Below, in pieces: positions 8,285 to 16,683 of a stretch of DNA of 64,000 nucleotides. The notes under the pieces are model-generated. The model saw only the letters and a list, made by a program, of their open reading frames with translations. It ran no database searches and was not told the origin of the DNA. Position 1 is the stretch's first letter. Every line of letters begins with the position of its first letter. A program made the translations under genes and the position numbers. Source of the DNA: Phenylobacterium sp. LH3H17 (GTDB taxonomy: Bacteria; Pseudomonadota; Alphaproteobacteria; Caulobacterales; Caulobacteraceae); NCBI RefSeq assembly GCF_024298925.1, contig NZ_CP101283.1, positions 3,787,001 through 3,851,000 of the forward strand. Reading direction: 5' to 3'.

Positions 8285-8799
8285 GACGTCTGATCCGCAA
8301 CCGGCGTGGCTCGGCCGCCGTCGAGTTCGCCTTCATCGCGCCGGTCGCGATCCTGTTCTACTACGCCCTGGTGGAGTCCAGCCAAGGCATGCTGGCCAAC
8401 CGGCGCGCCGGCCACGTGGCCACGGCCGTGGGCGACATCGTCGCCCAGGCCGGCCAGACCTCGACCGAGGAAGTCGAGGACATCTTTCTGATCGCCAGCG
8501 CCATTTTCCGGCCGCTGCCGACCGACACGCTCAGCATCCGCGTCACCAGCATCCGGATCGAGGCCAACAGCCAACAGACCGTGGTCTGGTCCCAGGCCAA
8601 GGGATCGATGACCGGCTTGTCGGGCACGCTCACCTCGGTCCCGACGCCATGGGTCGTGCCGGGCAGCGGGGTGATCCGGGTCGACACCAACTACACCTAC
8701 AATTCACCGCTCCAGCAGATGATGCCCGAGCCCATCCAGATGTCCCACACCATGTACATCCGGCCGCGCGGCTACGTGGCGGTGCTTCGCCCCAACTAG
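8278..8799 (+). CDS. Second TadE/TadG-like pseudopilin
   Basis: 173 residues beginning MLRRLIRNRRGSAAVEFAF, again the G-x4-E processing motif followed by a membrane helix (IAPVAILFYYALVESS). The C-terminal body is beta-rich, with a conserved-looking end YIRPRGYVAVL. It overlaps the upstream paralogue by seven bases and its stop overlaps the convergent pabC stop by four. The pair likely form the minor pseudopilin complex of the Tad pilus. Confidence 0.85.
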   Translation: MLRRLIRNRRGSAAVEFAFIAPVAILFYYALVESSQGMLANRRAGHVATAVGDIVAQAGQTSTEEVEDIFLIASAIFRPLPTDTLSIRVTSIRIEANSQQTVVWSQAKGSMTGLSGTLTSVPTPWVVPGSGVIRVDTNYTYNSPLQQMMPEPIQMSHTMYIRPRGYVAVLRPN

Positions 8800-9572
8800 G
8801 CGAGCGCGCGCGCCAGGCGCTCGGCGAGCCGGCTCGGCCCGTAGGCGACGGCGTCCAACCCCGCGACCTCTCGCAATCCCGTCAGGCTGTTGGTGAGGAA
8901 CACCGCCTCGGCGGCGTCGAGTTCGCAAGGACCGGCCGCGGTCTCCACGACCCCGACACCCAGCTCGGCCGCGACGGCGATCACCCGGCTCCGCACGACG
9001 CCGGCCAGCACGCCGCAGGCGAGCGCAGGCGTGAACAGCCGCCCTTCCCGCACCCAGAACAGGTTCGCGGCCGCCGCGCAGGCGACCTCGCCGCGGTTGT
9101 TGAGCATCACCGCCTCGTCGGCGCCGCGGGCGCGGGCCTCCTGGCGGGCCAGGACGTTGTCGAGATAGGCCAGGGTCTTCAGGCGCGAGGCCGGCGAACC
9201 CTCATTGCGCCGCACCGCGCTCAGGGTCAGCCGGGCCGGACCGTCCGGAACCGCCGAGGGCGCGGCGGTGGCGAACAGGCGCGGGACAGTCTCGCTAGGC
9301 CGGTCCAGTCCCCGGCCGCCCGAGCCCGCCGTCAGGGTCAGCCGCACCGCCGCGCGCGGAGCGTCCACCCCGGCGAGGGCTTGACGCATCAGCCGCTCGG
9401 CCTCCGCGCGGTCGAGCGCGGGCAGGCCCAGAGTGGCGCAGCCGGCGGACATCCGGTCGAGATGGGCCTCGAGGTCCCTCAGCGCCCCATTCATCGCCAG
9501 CAGGGTTTCGAACAGGCCATCGCCCAGCAGCAGCCCCCTGTCATCGGCTGGAATGGCGTCAGCCGGGATCAT
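8796..9572 (-). CDS. pabC: PabC-like aminodeoxychorismate lyase (class IV aminotransferase)
   Basis: 258 residues from the ATG at 9572, which forms an ATGA overlap with the pabB stop. The fold-type IV PLP enzyme converts 4-amino-4-deoxychorismate to p-aminobenzoate and pyruvate in folate synthesis. Visible: DRGLLLGDGLFETL near the start, the PLP lysine in RLKTLAYLDNVLARQEA, and the conserved CAAAANLFWVREGRLFTPAL block. D-amino-acid or branched-chain aminotransferases share these motifs, but the coupling to pabB settles the role. Confidence 0.88.
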   Translation of the reverse strand: MIPADAIPADDRGLLLGDGLFETLLAMNGALRDLEAHLDRMSAGCATLGLPALDRAEAERLMRQALAGVDAPRAAVRLTLTAGSGGRGLDRPSETVPRLFATAAPSAVPDGPARLTLSAVRRNEGSPASRLKTLAYLDNVLARQEARARGADEAVMLNNRGEVACAAAANLFWVREGRLFTPALACGVLAGVVRSRVIAVAAELGVGVVETAAGPCELDAAEAVFLTNSLTGLREVAGLDAVAYGPSRLAERLARALA

Positions 9573-10897
9573 GCGCTCCCCTCCAGGGCGGCAAGCAGGG
9601 CGGAGATCTTGGCCTCGGTCTCCAGGCGTTCGGCGCGGGGATCGGAGTCGGCGACGATCCCAGCCCCCGCCCGGGCCTCGACGCTCCAGCCCTCGGCGTC
9701 CTGCACGAAGCCGGCGGTGCGGATCAGCACGCTGGAATCCAGCGCCCCGTCGAAACCCGCCCAGAACAGCGAGCCGCAATAGGGGCCGCGCGGGGTCTCC
9801 AGCCCGGCGATCACCTTCATGGCCTGGACCTTTGGCGCCCCGGTGATCGAGCCCGGCGGGAAGGCCGCGCGCAGCAGGTCGACCGCGCCCTGCCCCGCCG
9901 CCAGCCGCCCGGTCACCGTCGAGACCAGGTGATGGACATTGGCGAAGCTCTCCACGGCGAACAGCTCCGGGACCCGCACGCTGCCGGGGACGCAGACCCG
10001 CGCCAGATCGTTGCGCATCAGATCGACGATCATCAGGTTCTCGGCCCGATCCTTGTCGCTGGCGCTGAGCTGCCGGGCCAGGCTCGCGTCCTCGTCGGGG
10101 CAGCGGCCGCGCGGCCGGGTGCCCTTGATCGGCCGCGTCTCGACCACGCCGCCCCGCGCCTGCAGGAACCGCTCGGGAGAGTTGGAGACCACCGCCAGGC
10201 CCGGCAGCCGCAGATAGGCCGCGAACGGCGCGGCGCTCTGCCCCGCCAGTCGCGCGAACAGGTCGAAGGGCGCGGCGCCCGCCGCCAGCCGCCCGGACCA
10301 GCGGCGAGCGATATTGGCCTGGAAGATCTCCCCCGCATGGATGCGGGCCACCACCTCGGCCACGGCGGCCTCATAGTCGTCCGGGTCCGAGGCGCCGAGC
10401 CCCCGGACAAGGGCGCCGGCGGCCGGCGCGGCGGGCGGAAGATCCAGCCAGGCCAGGGCGCGTGCGGCCTCATCCTCCGCCGCCGCCGCGTCGGCCCCGC
10501 GGCCCACCGCCGCCACCTCGCCGCGCTCATGGTCGAAGGCCAGCACGGCGAGATAGCGGGCGGCGGCCAGGTCGGGCCATCCGGTCCGGCTCAGCCCCAG
10601 CGGCTCGACCACGTCGCCCAGCTCGTAGCAGGCCAGGCCCGCCACTCCGCCCTGGAACGGCGGTCCGTCGGCGAGGCTCGGGCCTGCCGGCCCCAGCAGA
10701 TCGCCCAGCGCCGCGAAGGGGTCCTGGCCGGGAGCGCTCACGAAGGTCGCCTCGGGCGCGCGGGCCACATAGGACCAGCGGCCCCGCGGTCCCCCGCCGC
10801 CGGACACGAAGCCGATCGCCCAGGGCTCCCCGGCGAAGGCCGAGAGCGCCTCGAGCGGATCGCGCCAGGAGGTCCGGAGCTGGGCCACGCACTGCAT
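9569..10897 (-). CDS. pabB: PabB, aminodeoxychorismate synthase component I
   Basis: 442 residues. It aminates chorismate to aminodeoxychorismate with ammonia from a PabA-type glutaminase not present in this window. The C-terminal chorismate-binding domain carries ETRPIKGTRPRG, DLMRNDLARVC, PGSITGAPKVQAM and PYCGSLFWAGFDG, the standard set for PabB/TrpE; the TrpE-specific context is lacking and pabC overlaps downstream, so PabB is preferred. It starts 37 bases after the MFS gene stop and may be in one transcript with it. Confidence 0.9.
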   Translation of the reverse strand: MQCVAQLRTSWRDPLEALSAFAGEPWAIGFVSGGGGPRGRWSYVARAPEATFVSAPGQDPFAALGDLLGPAGPSLADGPPFQGGVAGLACYELGDVVEPLGLSRTGWPDLAAARYLAVLAFDHERGEVAAVGRGADAAAAEDEAARALAWLDLPPAAPAAGALVRGLGASDPDDYEAAVAEVVARIHAGEIFQANIARRWSGRLAAGAAPFDLFARLAGQSAAPFAAYLRLPGLAVVSNSPERFLQARGGVVETRPIKGTRPRGRCPDEDASLARQLSASDKDRAENLMIVDLMRNDLARVCVPGSVRVPELFAVESFANVHHLVSTVTGRLAAGQGAVDLLRAAFPPGSITGAPKVQAMKVIAGLETPRGPYCGSLFWAGFDGALDSSVLIRTAGFVQDAEGWSVEARAGAGIVADSDPRAERLETEAKISALLAALEGSA

Positions 10898-10934
10898 GGT
10901 CCGCGCCTTAGCCTTCAGGCGGCGTGAGGGGAAG

Positions 10935-12380
10935 TCAGATGCGGCGATCGCCTCCGCGCACGAACAGCAGGCCGACGAATCCGATCGCCAGCAGGATGAT
11001 GATCATGGCGAAGCCGCCCTGCTGGCTGTGGAAGATATTGGTGCCCAGATTGACCAGGAACGAGCCCAGCCAGATCGTCGCCGTGCCCGACAGGGCATAG
11101 ACCCCGAAGAAGGCCCCAGTCTGCTCCGGCGGCGTCAGCCGCACCAGCAGGGTGCGGCTCGAGGCGTAGTGGGCGGTGATGAAGATGGCGTTGGAGAAGC
11201 CGATCAGCAGGTAGATCCACTCCGGCAGGCTGCGGAAGAACGGCCCGTTCCACATCGGCGCGTGGGCGGCCGGGTCATGGGCCCAGAAATAGAGGATCTG
11301 CTCGGGGCCCATGCCGATGATGGCGATGGTGCCGATCAGCGACATGAAGATCTCCACCTGCACCGCCCGGCGCGGCCCGAGCCCCGCGTCCAGCCAGCGC
11401 CCGACGAAGCCGCCCAGCACCGCCAGCACGGTCAGGATGATGCCGTACATCAGCATCTCCAGCGCGCCCCAACCCATCACCCCGCTGGCGTAGATGCCGC
11501 CATAGATCAGGATGGCGGTCATGCCGTCGACATAGAACATCCGGCTGATCAGGAAGATCGCCGCGTCCTTGTAGTGCTTCATCCCCGAGACCATCCGCCA
11601 GAGGTCGACGGCCCCTTGTCCCAGGGCGCGCAGGACCGGGACGCCGGTCGGCTTGGCGTCGGGGGTGAACAGGAAGAGCGGGATCGCCCCGATGGCGAAG
11701 GTGATCGCCGCCATGGGCCCGACGATGCGCTCCGGCTCATGCAGCAGCGGCTCGAGGCCGAACAGCGGCTTCTCCGGCACGAAGGGCAGGCCGCTCCCCG
11801 GCAGGGCGAAGGCCCAGGCCGTGAAACCGAGTGTCAGCAGGGCGAAGGCGTTGCCGAGCGCCAGCGCCAGGCCGGACGCCTTGTGCGCCGCCGAGATCCC
11901 CGCCGCCCGCACCAGCAGCGAGTTATGGAGCACCTCGGAGTAGGTATAGAGCACCCCCACCAGGGTGGTCAGGATCATGACGGTGATCACCGAGATCCCC
12001 GACCCGTCGGGCTTGGCCCACCACAGCGCCCACATCATCGGGATCATGAGGACGGTGATAAGGGCCAGCCAGGTCTTGCGCCGCCCCAGCTTGTCGATCG
12101 ACGCGCCCAGGAACGGCGCCGTGGCCATGATGAACCAGCCGGAATACTGGCTCCACCGCGAGATGATCTCCTGGCCCCGCACCGGGTCGCCGACCATGAC
12201 GGCCGCCACGTAGGGCATGAAGATGTAGATGGTGATGAGGATCACATAGGGGATGCGCGCGCCCTCGAAGACCGCCCAGGCCGCCGCCCCCCGCGACAGC
12301 TTGCCGTCCCCCATCAGCTCGGCCTCGATCGGAATGTCGGCGATGGACCCGGGCCCGCTGGCTTCGACGACGGTGGGCAT
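10935..12380 (-). CDS. MFS transporter
   Basis: 481 residues from the ATG at 12380, chosen because GAGGAG lies just upstream; a start 45 bases earlier is possible. About twelve hydrophobic segments are visible, with an MFS-type loop after helix 2-3 (GASIDKLGRRKTWLAL) and a matching central break. Long loops separate some helices and the N-terminal 40 residues are hydrophilic. Substrate cannot be read from the sequence. It precedes pabB by 37 bases, which could mean shared transcription but does not prove a folate link. Confidence 0.75.
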   Translation of the reverse strand: MPTVVEASGPGSIADIPIEAELMGDGKLSRGAAAWAVFEGARIPYVILITIYIFMPYVAAVMVGDPVRGQEIISRWSQYSGWFIMATAPFLGASIDKLGRRKTWLALITVLMIPMMWALWWAKPDGSGISVITVMILTTLVGVLYTYSEVLHNSLLVRAAGISAAHKASGLALALGNAFALLTLGFTAWAFALPGSGLPFVPEKPLFGLEPLLHEPERIVGPMAAITFAIGAIPLFLFTPDAKPTGVPVLRALGQGAVDLWRMVSGMKHYKDAAIFLISRMFYVDGMTAILIYGGIYASGVMGWGALEMLMYGIILTVLAVLGGFVGRWLDAGLGPRRAVQVEIFMSLIGTIAIIGMGPEQILYFWAHDPAAHAPMWNGPFFRSLPEWIYLLIGFSNAIFITAHYASSRTLLVRLTPPEQTGAFFGVYALSGTATIWLGSFLVNLGTNIFHSQQGGFAMIIILLAIGFVGLLFVRGGDRRI

Positions 12381-12470
12381 GGCGTCTCCTCGGCCGCGGT
12401 CGGCCTTCGAAGCCAAGGTACGCATTCGCAGGGCGATGGGGAGTCACAAACTGACCACGACCACCACCGC

Positions 12471-12550
12471 TCATCCCGGCGAAGGCCGGGACCCAGATTC
12501 ATCCGGAGCGCTTGGCAGGTTCACCTGGGTCCCGGCCTTCGCCGGGATGA
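12471..12550. repeat. REP-like palindrome with perfect 26-base arms
   Basis: Arms at 12471-12496 and 12525-12550 are exact reverse complements, beginning tcatcccggcgaaggccggg. The same core recurs at 20625-20648 in this window. It lies between the MFS transporter and the aminotransferase. The 28-base loop is unique. Confidence 0.85.
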
Positions 12551-12562
12551 GCGGTGAAAAGA

Positions 12563-13735
12563 TCAGCCCAGCTTATTGTCCGCCGCCGCCAGGGCCGCCT
12601 TGGCGTCGGCGGCGAAGCCCTGGGCCTGGAGCGCCTCGCAAAGCGCCGTCAGGCACAGCCGCACGTGCCACGGCGTCGCCGAGGCGCCCATCAGCCCGAT
12701 GCGCCAGACCTTGCCCTTGAGCGGACCCAGGCCGGCCCCCAGCTCCAGGTCCCATTTCGCCAGGACATAGGCCCGCACCGCCGCCTCATCGACGCCGTCC
12801 GGCACGATCACCGCATTGAGCTGCGGCAGCCGGTGCGGCTCATCCACCAGGTACTTCAGCCCAGCCGCCTCGATCCCCGCGGCCAGCGCCTCATGGGTCC
12901 GGGCATGGCGCACCAGCACCGCCTGCTGGCCCTCCTCGAACAGCGCCACCAGGCTCTCGTGCAGGCCGTAGAGCGCGTTGATCGGGGCGGTGTGGTGATA
13001 GGTCCGGCCGCCCTCCCCGCCCCAGTAGCTCATCAGCAGATTGAAATCGCAGAGCCAGTTGCGGACCTTGGTGGTCCGCGCCGCGATCGCCGCCTGGGCC
13101 CGCGGCGACAGGCAGATCGGCGACAGCCCCGGAGGCGCCGACAGGCACTTCTGGGTCCCCGAATAGATCACGTCGGCGTCCCAGGCCGCGGCGTCCACCA
13201 CGATCCCGCCCAGCGAGGTCACGCAGTCGACGATGGAGAGCGCGCCGTACTTGCGCGCCAGGGCGCAGAGGGTCGCCGCGTCGGACCGCGCCCCGGTGGA
13301 GGTCTCGGCGTGGACAAAGGCCAGGACCTTGACCTTCCCCGCCGCCTTCAGGGCCTCTTCCACCGCCGCCGGATCCACCGGCTTGCCCCACTCGAACTCG
13401 ACCTTGACCACCTCGGCCCCGGCCCGGTCGGCCATGTCGACCATGCGGCCGCCGAAGGCGCCGTTGACGGCGATCACCGCCCGGTCGCCCGGCTCGAGCA
13501 GGTTCATGATCGCCGCTTCCATCCCCGCCGTCCCGGGCGCCGGCAGCGGCACGCAGGCATAGCCGGGCGCATTGAACAGCCGCGACAGGGCGCCCTTGAT
13601 CTCCTCCATCAGCTCCTGGAACGCCGGGTCCAGGTGACCGATGGTCGGACGGCCGAGCGCCGCCAGCACGCGGGGACTGACGTCGGAGGGGCCCGGGCCC
13701 ATCAGGATGCGCCGCGGCGGCTGGAAGCTCTGCAT
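12563..13735 (-). CDS. Class V aminotransferase (alanine/serine-glyoxylate type)
   Basis: 390 residues from the ATG at 13735, preceded by GAGAAGGGGA. Fold-type I PLP enzyme transferring an amino group from Ala or Ser to glyoxylate. Seen: the N-terminal PGPSDVSPRVL, PAPGTAGMEAAIMNLL, the aspartate in LSIVDCVTSLGG, and the PLP lysine in SGTQKCLSAPPG. YHHTAPINALYGLHE near residue 270 is typical of alanine-glyoxylate aminotransferases. Length is standard. Serine-pyruvate and purine catabolic aminotransferases of the same family cannot be separated by eye. Confidence 0.85.
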   Translation of the reverse strand: MQSFQPPRRILMGPGPSDVSPRVLAALGRPTIGHLDPAFQELMEEIKGALSRLFNAPGYACVPLPAPGTAGMEAAIMNLLEPGDRAVIAVNGAFGGRMVDMADRAGAEVVKVEFEWGKPVDPAAVEEALKAAGKVKVLAFVHAETSTGARSDAATLCALARKYGALSIVDCVTSLGGIVVDAAAWDADVIYSGTQKCLSAPPGLSPICLSPRAQAAIAARTTKVRNWLCDFNLLMSYWGGEGGRTYHHTAPINALYGLHESLVALFEEGQQAVLVRHARTHEALAAGIEAAGLKYLVDEPHRLPQLNAVIVPDGVDEAAVRAYVLAKWDLELGAGLGPLKGKVWRIGLMGASATPWHVRLCLTALCEALQAQGFAADAKAALAAADNKLG

Positions 13736-13805
13736 GGTGGTCCCCTTCTCGTTGCGGGGACGATTAGGCGATGGCGAGGCCCCTGTCAGCCCGCGAAGGC
13801 CCATA

Positions 13806-13985
13806 CATGGATGCTCCCCCTCTGGGCCAGCTGTCAGCCGGATGGCTTCAACCCCCTCCGTCACGTCGCCAAAGAGGGCGACGCGCCACCTCCCCCAATC
13901 CGCGCTGCGCGCTCGGGGAGGAACTGGTCACAGCCTAGTTGCTCCCCTCCTGGGGGAGCTGTCAGCGAAGCTGACTGAGGGGGAC
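13806..13985. repeat. Intergenic repeat, copy 1 (gggggagctgtcagc family)
   Basis: The 310-base gap 13736-14045 contains no gene but a composite of inverted units: ctccccctctgggccagctgtcagc, a hairpin around cctcccccaatccgcgctgcgcgctcgggg, and ctcctgggggagctgtcagcgaagctgactgaggggg split over adjacent arms. Closely similar composites occur at 20400-20590 and 26637-26780, always between genes. Confidence 0.75.
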
Positions 13986-14045
13986 TTTGACTCTTGCTTG
14001 CAGGCTTCCGTCCCCTCCCCAGAACGAGAGGGCCTGGAGCCGAGC

Positions 14046-14825
14046 CTAACCCAGGATCCGCGCCTCGATCTTGGCGCGCAGCTCGGCGTCGACCCCCAGC
14101 ACCTCTTCCAGGTAACGGTCCACCGAGCCGTGGTTCTTGTCGATCACCGCCAGCGCCTCGGCCAGATAGGCCTCGTCGACGCTGACCGCCCGGCGCAACC
14201 CCGCGTCATCCACGCTGTGCCCGGTGAGGTCCTTGATCCACGGCCCCAGGAAGTTGGTCTTCCGAGCCATCCGCGCCTCGTCATTGGTGGCGAGGTAGTC
14301 GGCCAGGGTATCGTCGCGATGGACGCCGGCGATGTGGTGGGTGAAGGCGCAGATCAGCCCCGTGCGGTCCTTGCCCGCCGCGCAGTGGACGACCAGCGCG
14401 CCGTCGGTCTCCGCCAGGGCCTGGAAGTAGCGCGCGTACAGGTCCACGTGGCGCGGCTCGTGCGGCGCGCGGCGGTAATAGGCCAGGCTGTCATTGTAGA
14501 ACCAGTCGGCGTCGATGCTGTCGGCCTGGGCCATGGCCTCCTGCCAGTCGGCATAGGTGCCGTCGATGTCGTTCTCGATCACCGTGCCGGAGAACCCGTC
14601 CCAGCGGCGCGACACCTCGCGCTCGCGCTCGCGCCGCCGACGCAGGTCGACGATCAGCGTGACGCCCAGGTCGCGCAGCTTGGCCAGGTCCTCGTCGGTG
14701 GCGTAGGCGTGGTTGGCGGATCGGAACAGCCGCCCAGCTTTCAGCCCCCGGCCGCAGGCGGTGGCGTACCCCCCGAAGTCGCGGAAGTTCTCGATGCCTT
14801 CGAATTCGATGTGCTTGGCCGTCAT
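14046..14825 (-). CDS. Tyrosine-protein phosphatase (DSP-like, C-x5-R)
   Basis: 259 residues from the ATG at 14825. Phosphoester hydrolase of the bacterial tyrosine/lipid phosphatase type. The N-terminal ENFRDFGGY motif and the signature VVHCAAGKDRTG (nucleophile Cys, Arg six residues on) are both present; NHAYATDEDLAKLRDLGV and VDLRRRREREREV are family-typical. No signal peptide with this start, hence probably cytoplasmic. A longer frame upstream (to 14957) is judged non-coding. Physiological substrate unknown. Confidence 0.85.
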   Translation of the reverse strand: MTAKHIEFEGIENFRDFGGYATACGRGLKAGRLFRSANHAYATDEDLAKLRDLGVTLIVDLRRRREREREVSRRWDGFSGTVIENDIDGTYADWQEAMAQADSIDADWFYNDSLAYYRRAPHEPRHVDLYARYFQALAETDGALVVHCAAGKDRTGLICAFTHHIAGVHRDDTLADYLATNDEARMARKTNFLGPWIKDLTGHSVDDAGLRRAVSVDEAYLAEALAVIDKNHGSVDRYLEEVLGVDAELRAKIEARILG

Positions 14826-14978
14826 GCAGGTGGATTTAGCGAAACGGTGGGCGAATTGCGAGGGGCTCGTTCGTGTTTTGATCTGGAGCGGCCTCGTCGA
14901 CACAACAACGTCGTGGGCCGCGCTGCCCATCGGCGACACGCCTCGAACGGCGCGCACCGACGGGCTACTCGGGTGGTC

Positions 14979-15053
14979 CTATCGGAAGCCGAAGAACCAC
15001 AGGACGGCGAGCACGACGACCACGAGGCCAACAATATAGATGATGCGATTCAC
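14979..15053 (-). CDS. 24-residue single-helix membrane peptide
   Basis: GTG start at 15053 with AGAAGGAA about eight bases upstream. The peptide is M/V-NRIIYIVGLVVVVLAVL then WFFGFR: a single membrane helix with a positive residue at each end. Very similar tiny proteins, with an N-R-x-I-Y-I-V-G start and an F-x-G-x-R end, are familiar to me from many alphaproteobacteria, which argues for a real gene. It is in the gap between the phosphatase and AMP nucleosidase genes on the same strand. Function unknown. Confidence 0.65.
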   Translation of the reverse strand: MNRIIYIVGLVVVVLAVLWFFGFR

Positions 15054-15111
15054 GGCGAGCTTCCTTCTATCGGCGTTCTGAAACGCCGAAGGGAGAACGC
15101 CGTTCCTTCGC

Positions 15112-16563
15112 CTAGCGGAACGGCGGCTCGTCGAAGCTGCGCAGCTTGCGCGAGTGGAGCCGGGGGCCTTCCTTGCGCAGCAGGTCCATGGTTGCGATGC
15201 CGATCTGCAGGTGCTGGCCGATGGCGCGCTCATAGAAGGCGTTGGCCTGGCCGGGCAGCTTGATCTCGCCGTGCAGGGGCTTGTCGGAGACGCAGAGAAG
15301 CGTCCCGTAGGGCACCCGGAACCGGTAGCCCTGGGCGGCGATGGTGGCGCTCTCCATGTCGATGGCCACCGCGCGGGACTGGTTGAAGCGCAGGGAGCTG
15401 GACGAGAAGCGGAGCTCCCAGTTGCGGTCGTCGGTGGTGACCACCGTGCCGGTGCGCAGCCGGCGCTTCAGCATCTCGCCGGACTCGCCGGTGATCATCT
15501 CGGCGGCGCGGCCCAGCGCCACCTGCACCTCGGCGATGGGCGGGATCGGGATCTCCGGCGGCAGGACGTCGTCCAGCACGTGGTCGTCGCGCAGATAGGC
15601 GTGGGCCAGGACATAGTCGCCGATGGTCTGGGAGCCGCGCAGCCCGCCGCAGTGCCCGATCATGATCCAGGCCTGGGGCCGCATCACCGCCAGGTGGTCG
15701 GTGACCGTCTTGGCGTTGGAGGGCCCGACCCCGATATTGACCAGGGTGATGCCCGTGCGCCCCTCCGCCATCAGGTGGTAGGCCGGCATCTGGTGGCGCC
15801 GCCAGGGGCCGTCGGCGATGGCCTGTTCGGGGTTCTCGGTCTCGGCGGTGACCATCACCTGGCCCGAGGCCGAGAGCGCGGTGTAGGGACCGCCGGTCTT
15901 GAGCTGCGAGCAGCCCCAGCGCACGAACTCGTCCACATAGCGGTGGTAGTTGGTGAACAGCACATACTGCTGCACGTGCTCGGCCGGGGTGCCCATGTAG
16001 TGCGTCAACCGCGCCAGCGAGAAGTCGGTGCGCAGGCCGTCGAACAGGGCCAGCGGCCGGGCCGGCTCCAGGCTGGCGTTCCACATGCCGTCGGCGATCT
16101 CGTCGCCGATATGGGCCAGTTCCGTGGTCGGGAAGTGCCGGGCGATGTCGGCCGAGCCGATGTCGGCCATGGCGATGTCGACCGCCCCGTCCAGCACATA
16201 GGGGAAGGGCATCTCCTGCCGGGAGCGGGCGACCTCGATGGTGACGTTGAAGTCGGTCATCAGCAGGCTGATCTGCTCGATCAGGTAGTCGCGATAGAGG
16301 TCGGGGCGGGTGACCGTCACCGCATAGTCGCCGGGCTGCGACAGCCGGGCATAGGCGCGGCCCAGGCGCGGATAGACCTCGCCGGGGGGCCAGGTCAGGC
16401 GCAGCTCGGGATAGGCGAAGGCGCCGCGGGCGCGGGCGGCGGGATCCGGCGGCGGTCCGCCGGCCAGGAAGATCTTCAGGGCGGCCCGGAGGGCTTCGAC
16501 GGTGGCGCGGTATTCGGCGTCCAGCCGCTCGACGATGGCGGCTGCTTCTTTCTCGATGGACAT
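15112..16563 (-). CDS. amn: AMP nucleosidase
   Basis: 483 residues from the ATG at 16563. Hydrolyses AMP to adenine and ribose 5-phosphate, controlling intracellular AMP. The N-terminal regulatory domain (about 1-170) is followed by the nucleoside phosphorylase-like domain with NIGVGPSNAKTVTDHLAVMRP, IGHCGGLRGSQTIGDYVLAHAYLR and the catalytic-site stretch AVAIDMESATIAAQGYRFRVPYG. Length matches E. coli Amn. It is divergent from the DAACS symporter gene, with 120 bases between starts. Confidence 0.93.
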   Translation of the reverse strand: MSIEKEAAAIVERLDAEYRATVEALRAALKIFLAGGPPPDPAARARGAFAYPELRLTWPPGEVYPRLGRAYARLSQPGDYAVTVTRPDLYRDYLIEQISLLMTDFNVTIEVARSRQEMPFPYVLDGAVDIAMADIGSADIARHFPTTELAHIGDEIADGMWNASLEPARPLALFDGLRTDFSLARLTHYMGTPAEHVQQYVLFTNYHRYVDEFVRWGCSQLKTGGPYTALSASGQVMVTAETENPEQAIADGPWRRHQMPAYHLMAEGRTGITLVNIGVGPSNAKTVTDHLAVMRPQAWIMIGHCGGLRGSQTIGDYVLAHAYLRDDHVLDDVLPPEIPIPPIAEVQVALGRAAEMITGESGEMLKRRLRTGTVVTTDDRNWELRFSSSSLRFNQSRAVAIDMESATIAAQGYRFRVPYGTLLCVSDKPLHGEIKLPGQANAFYERAIGQHLQIGIATMDLLRKEGPRLHSRKLRSFDEPPFR

Positions 16564-16683
16564 GGGGCAGTTTAGACCGCTCCGGTGAAGGTTGCGAGAC
16601 GTCCCTGCCTCCATTTCGCAGCGCTATGGACGAACGGCCCCATTCTCGGCGACAAAGGCCGGCGCGAACGCCGGGGAGTCCTC

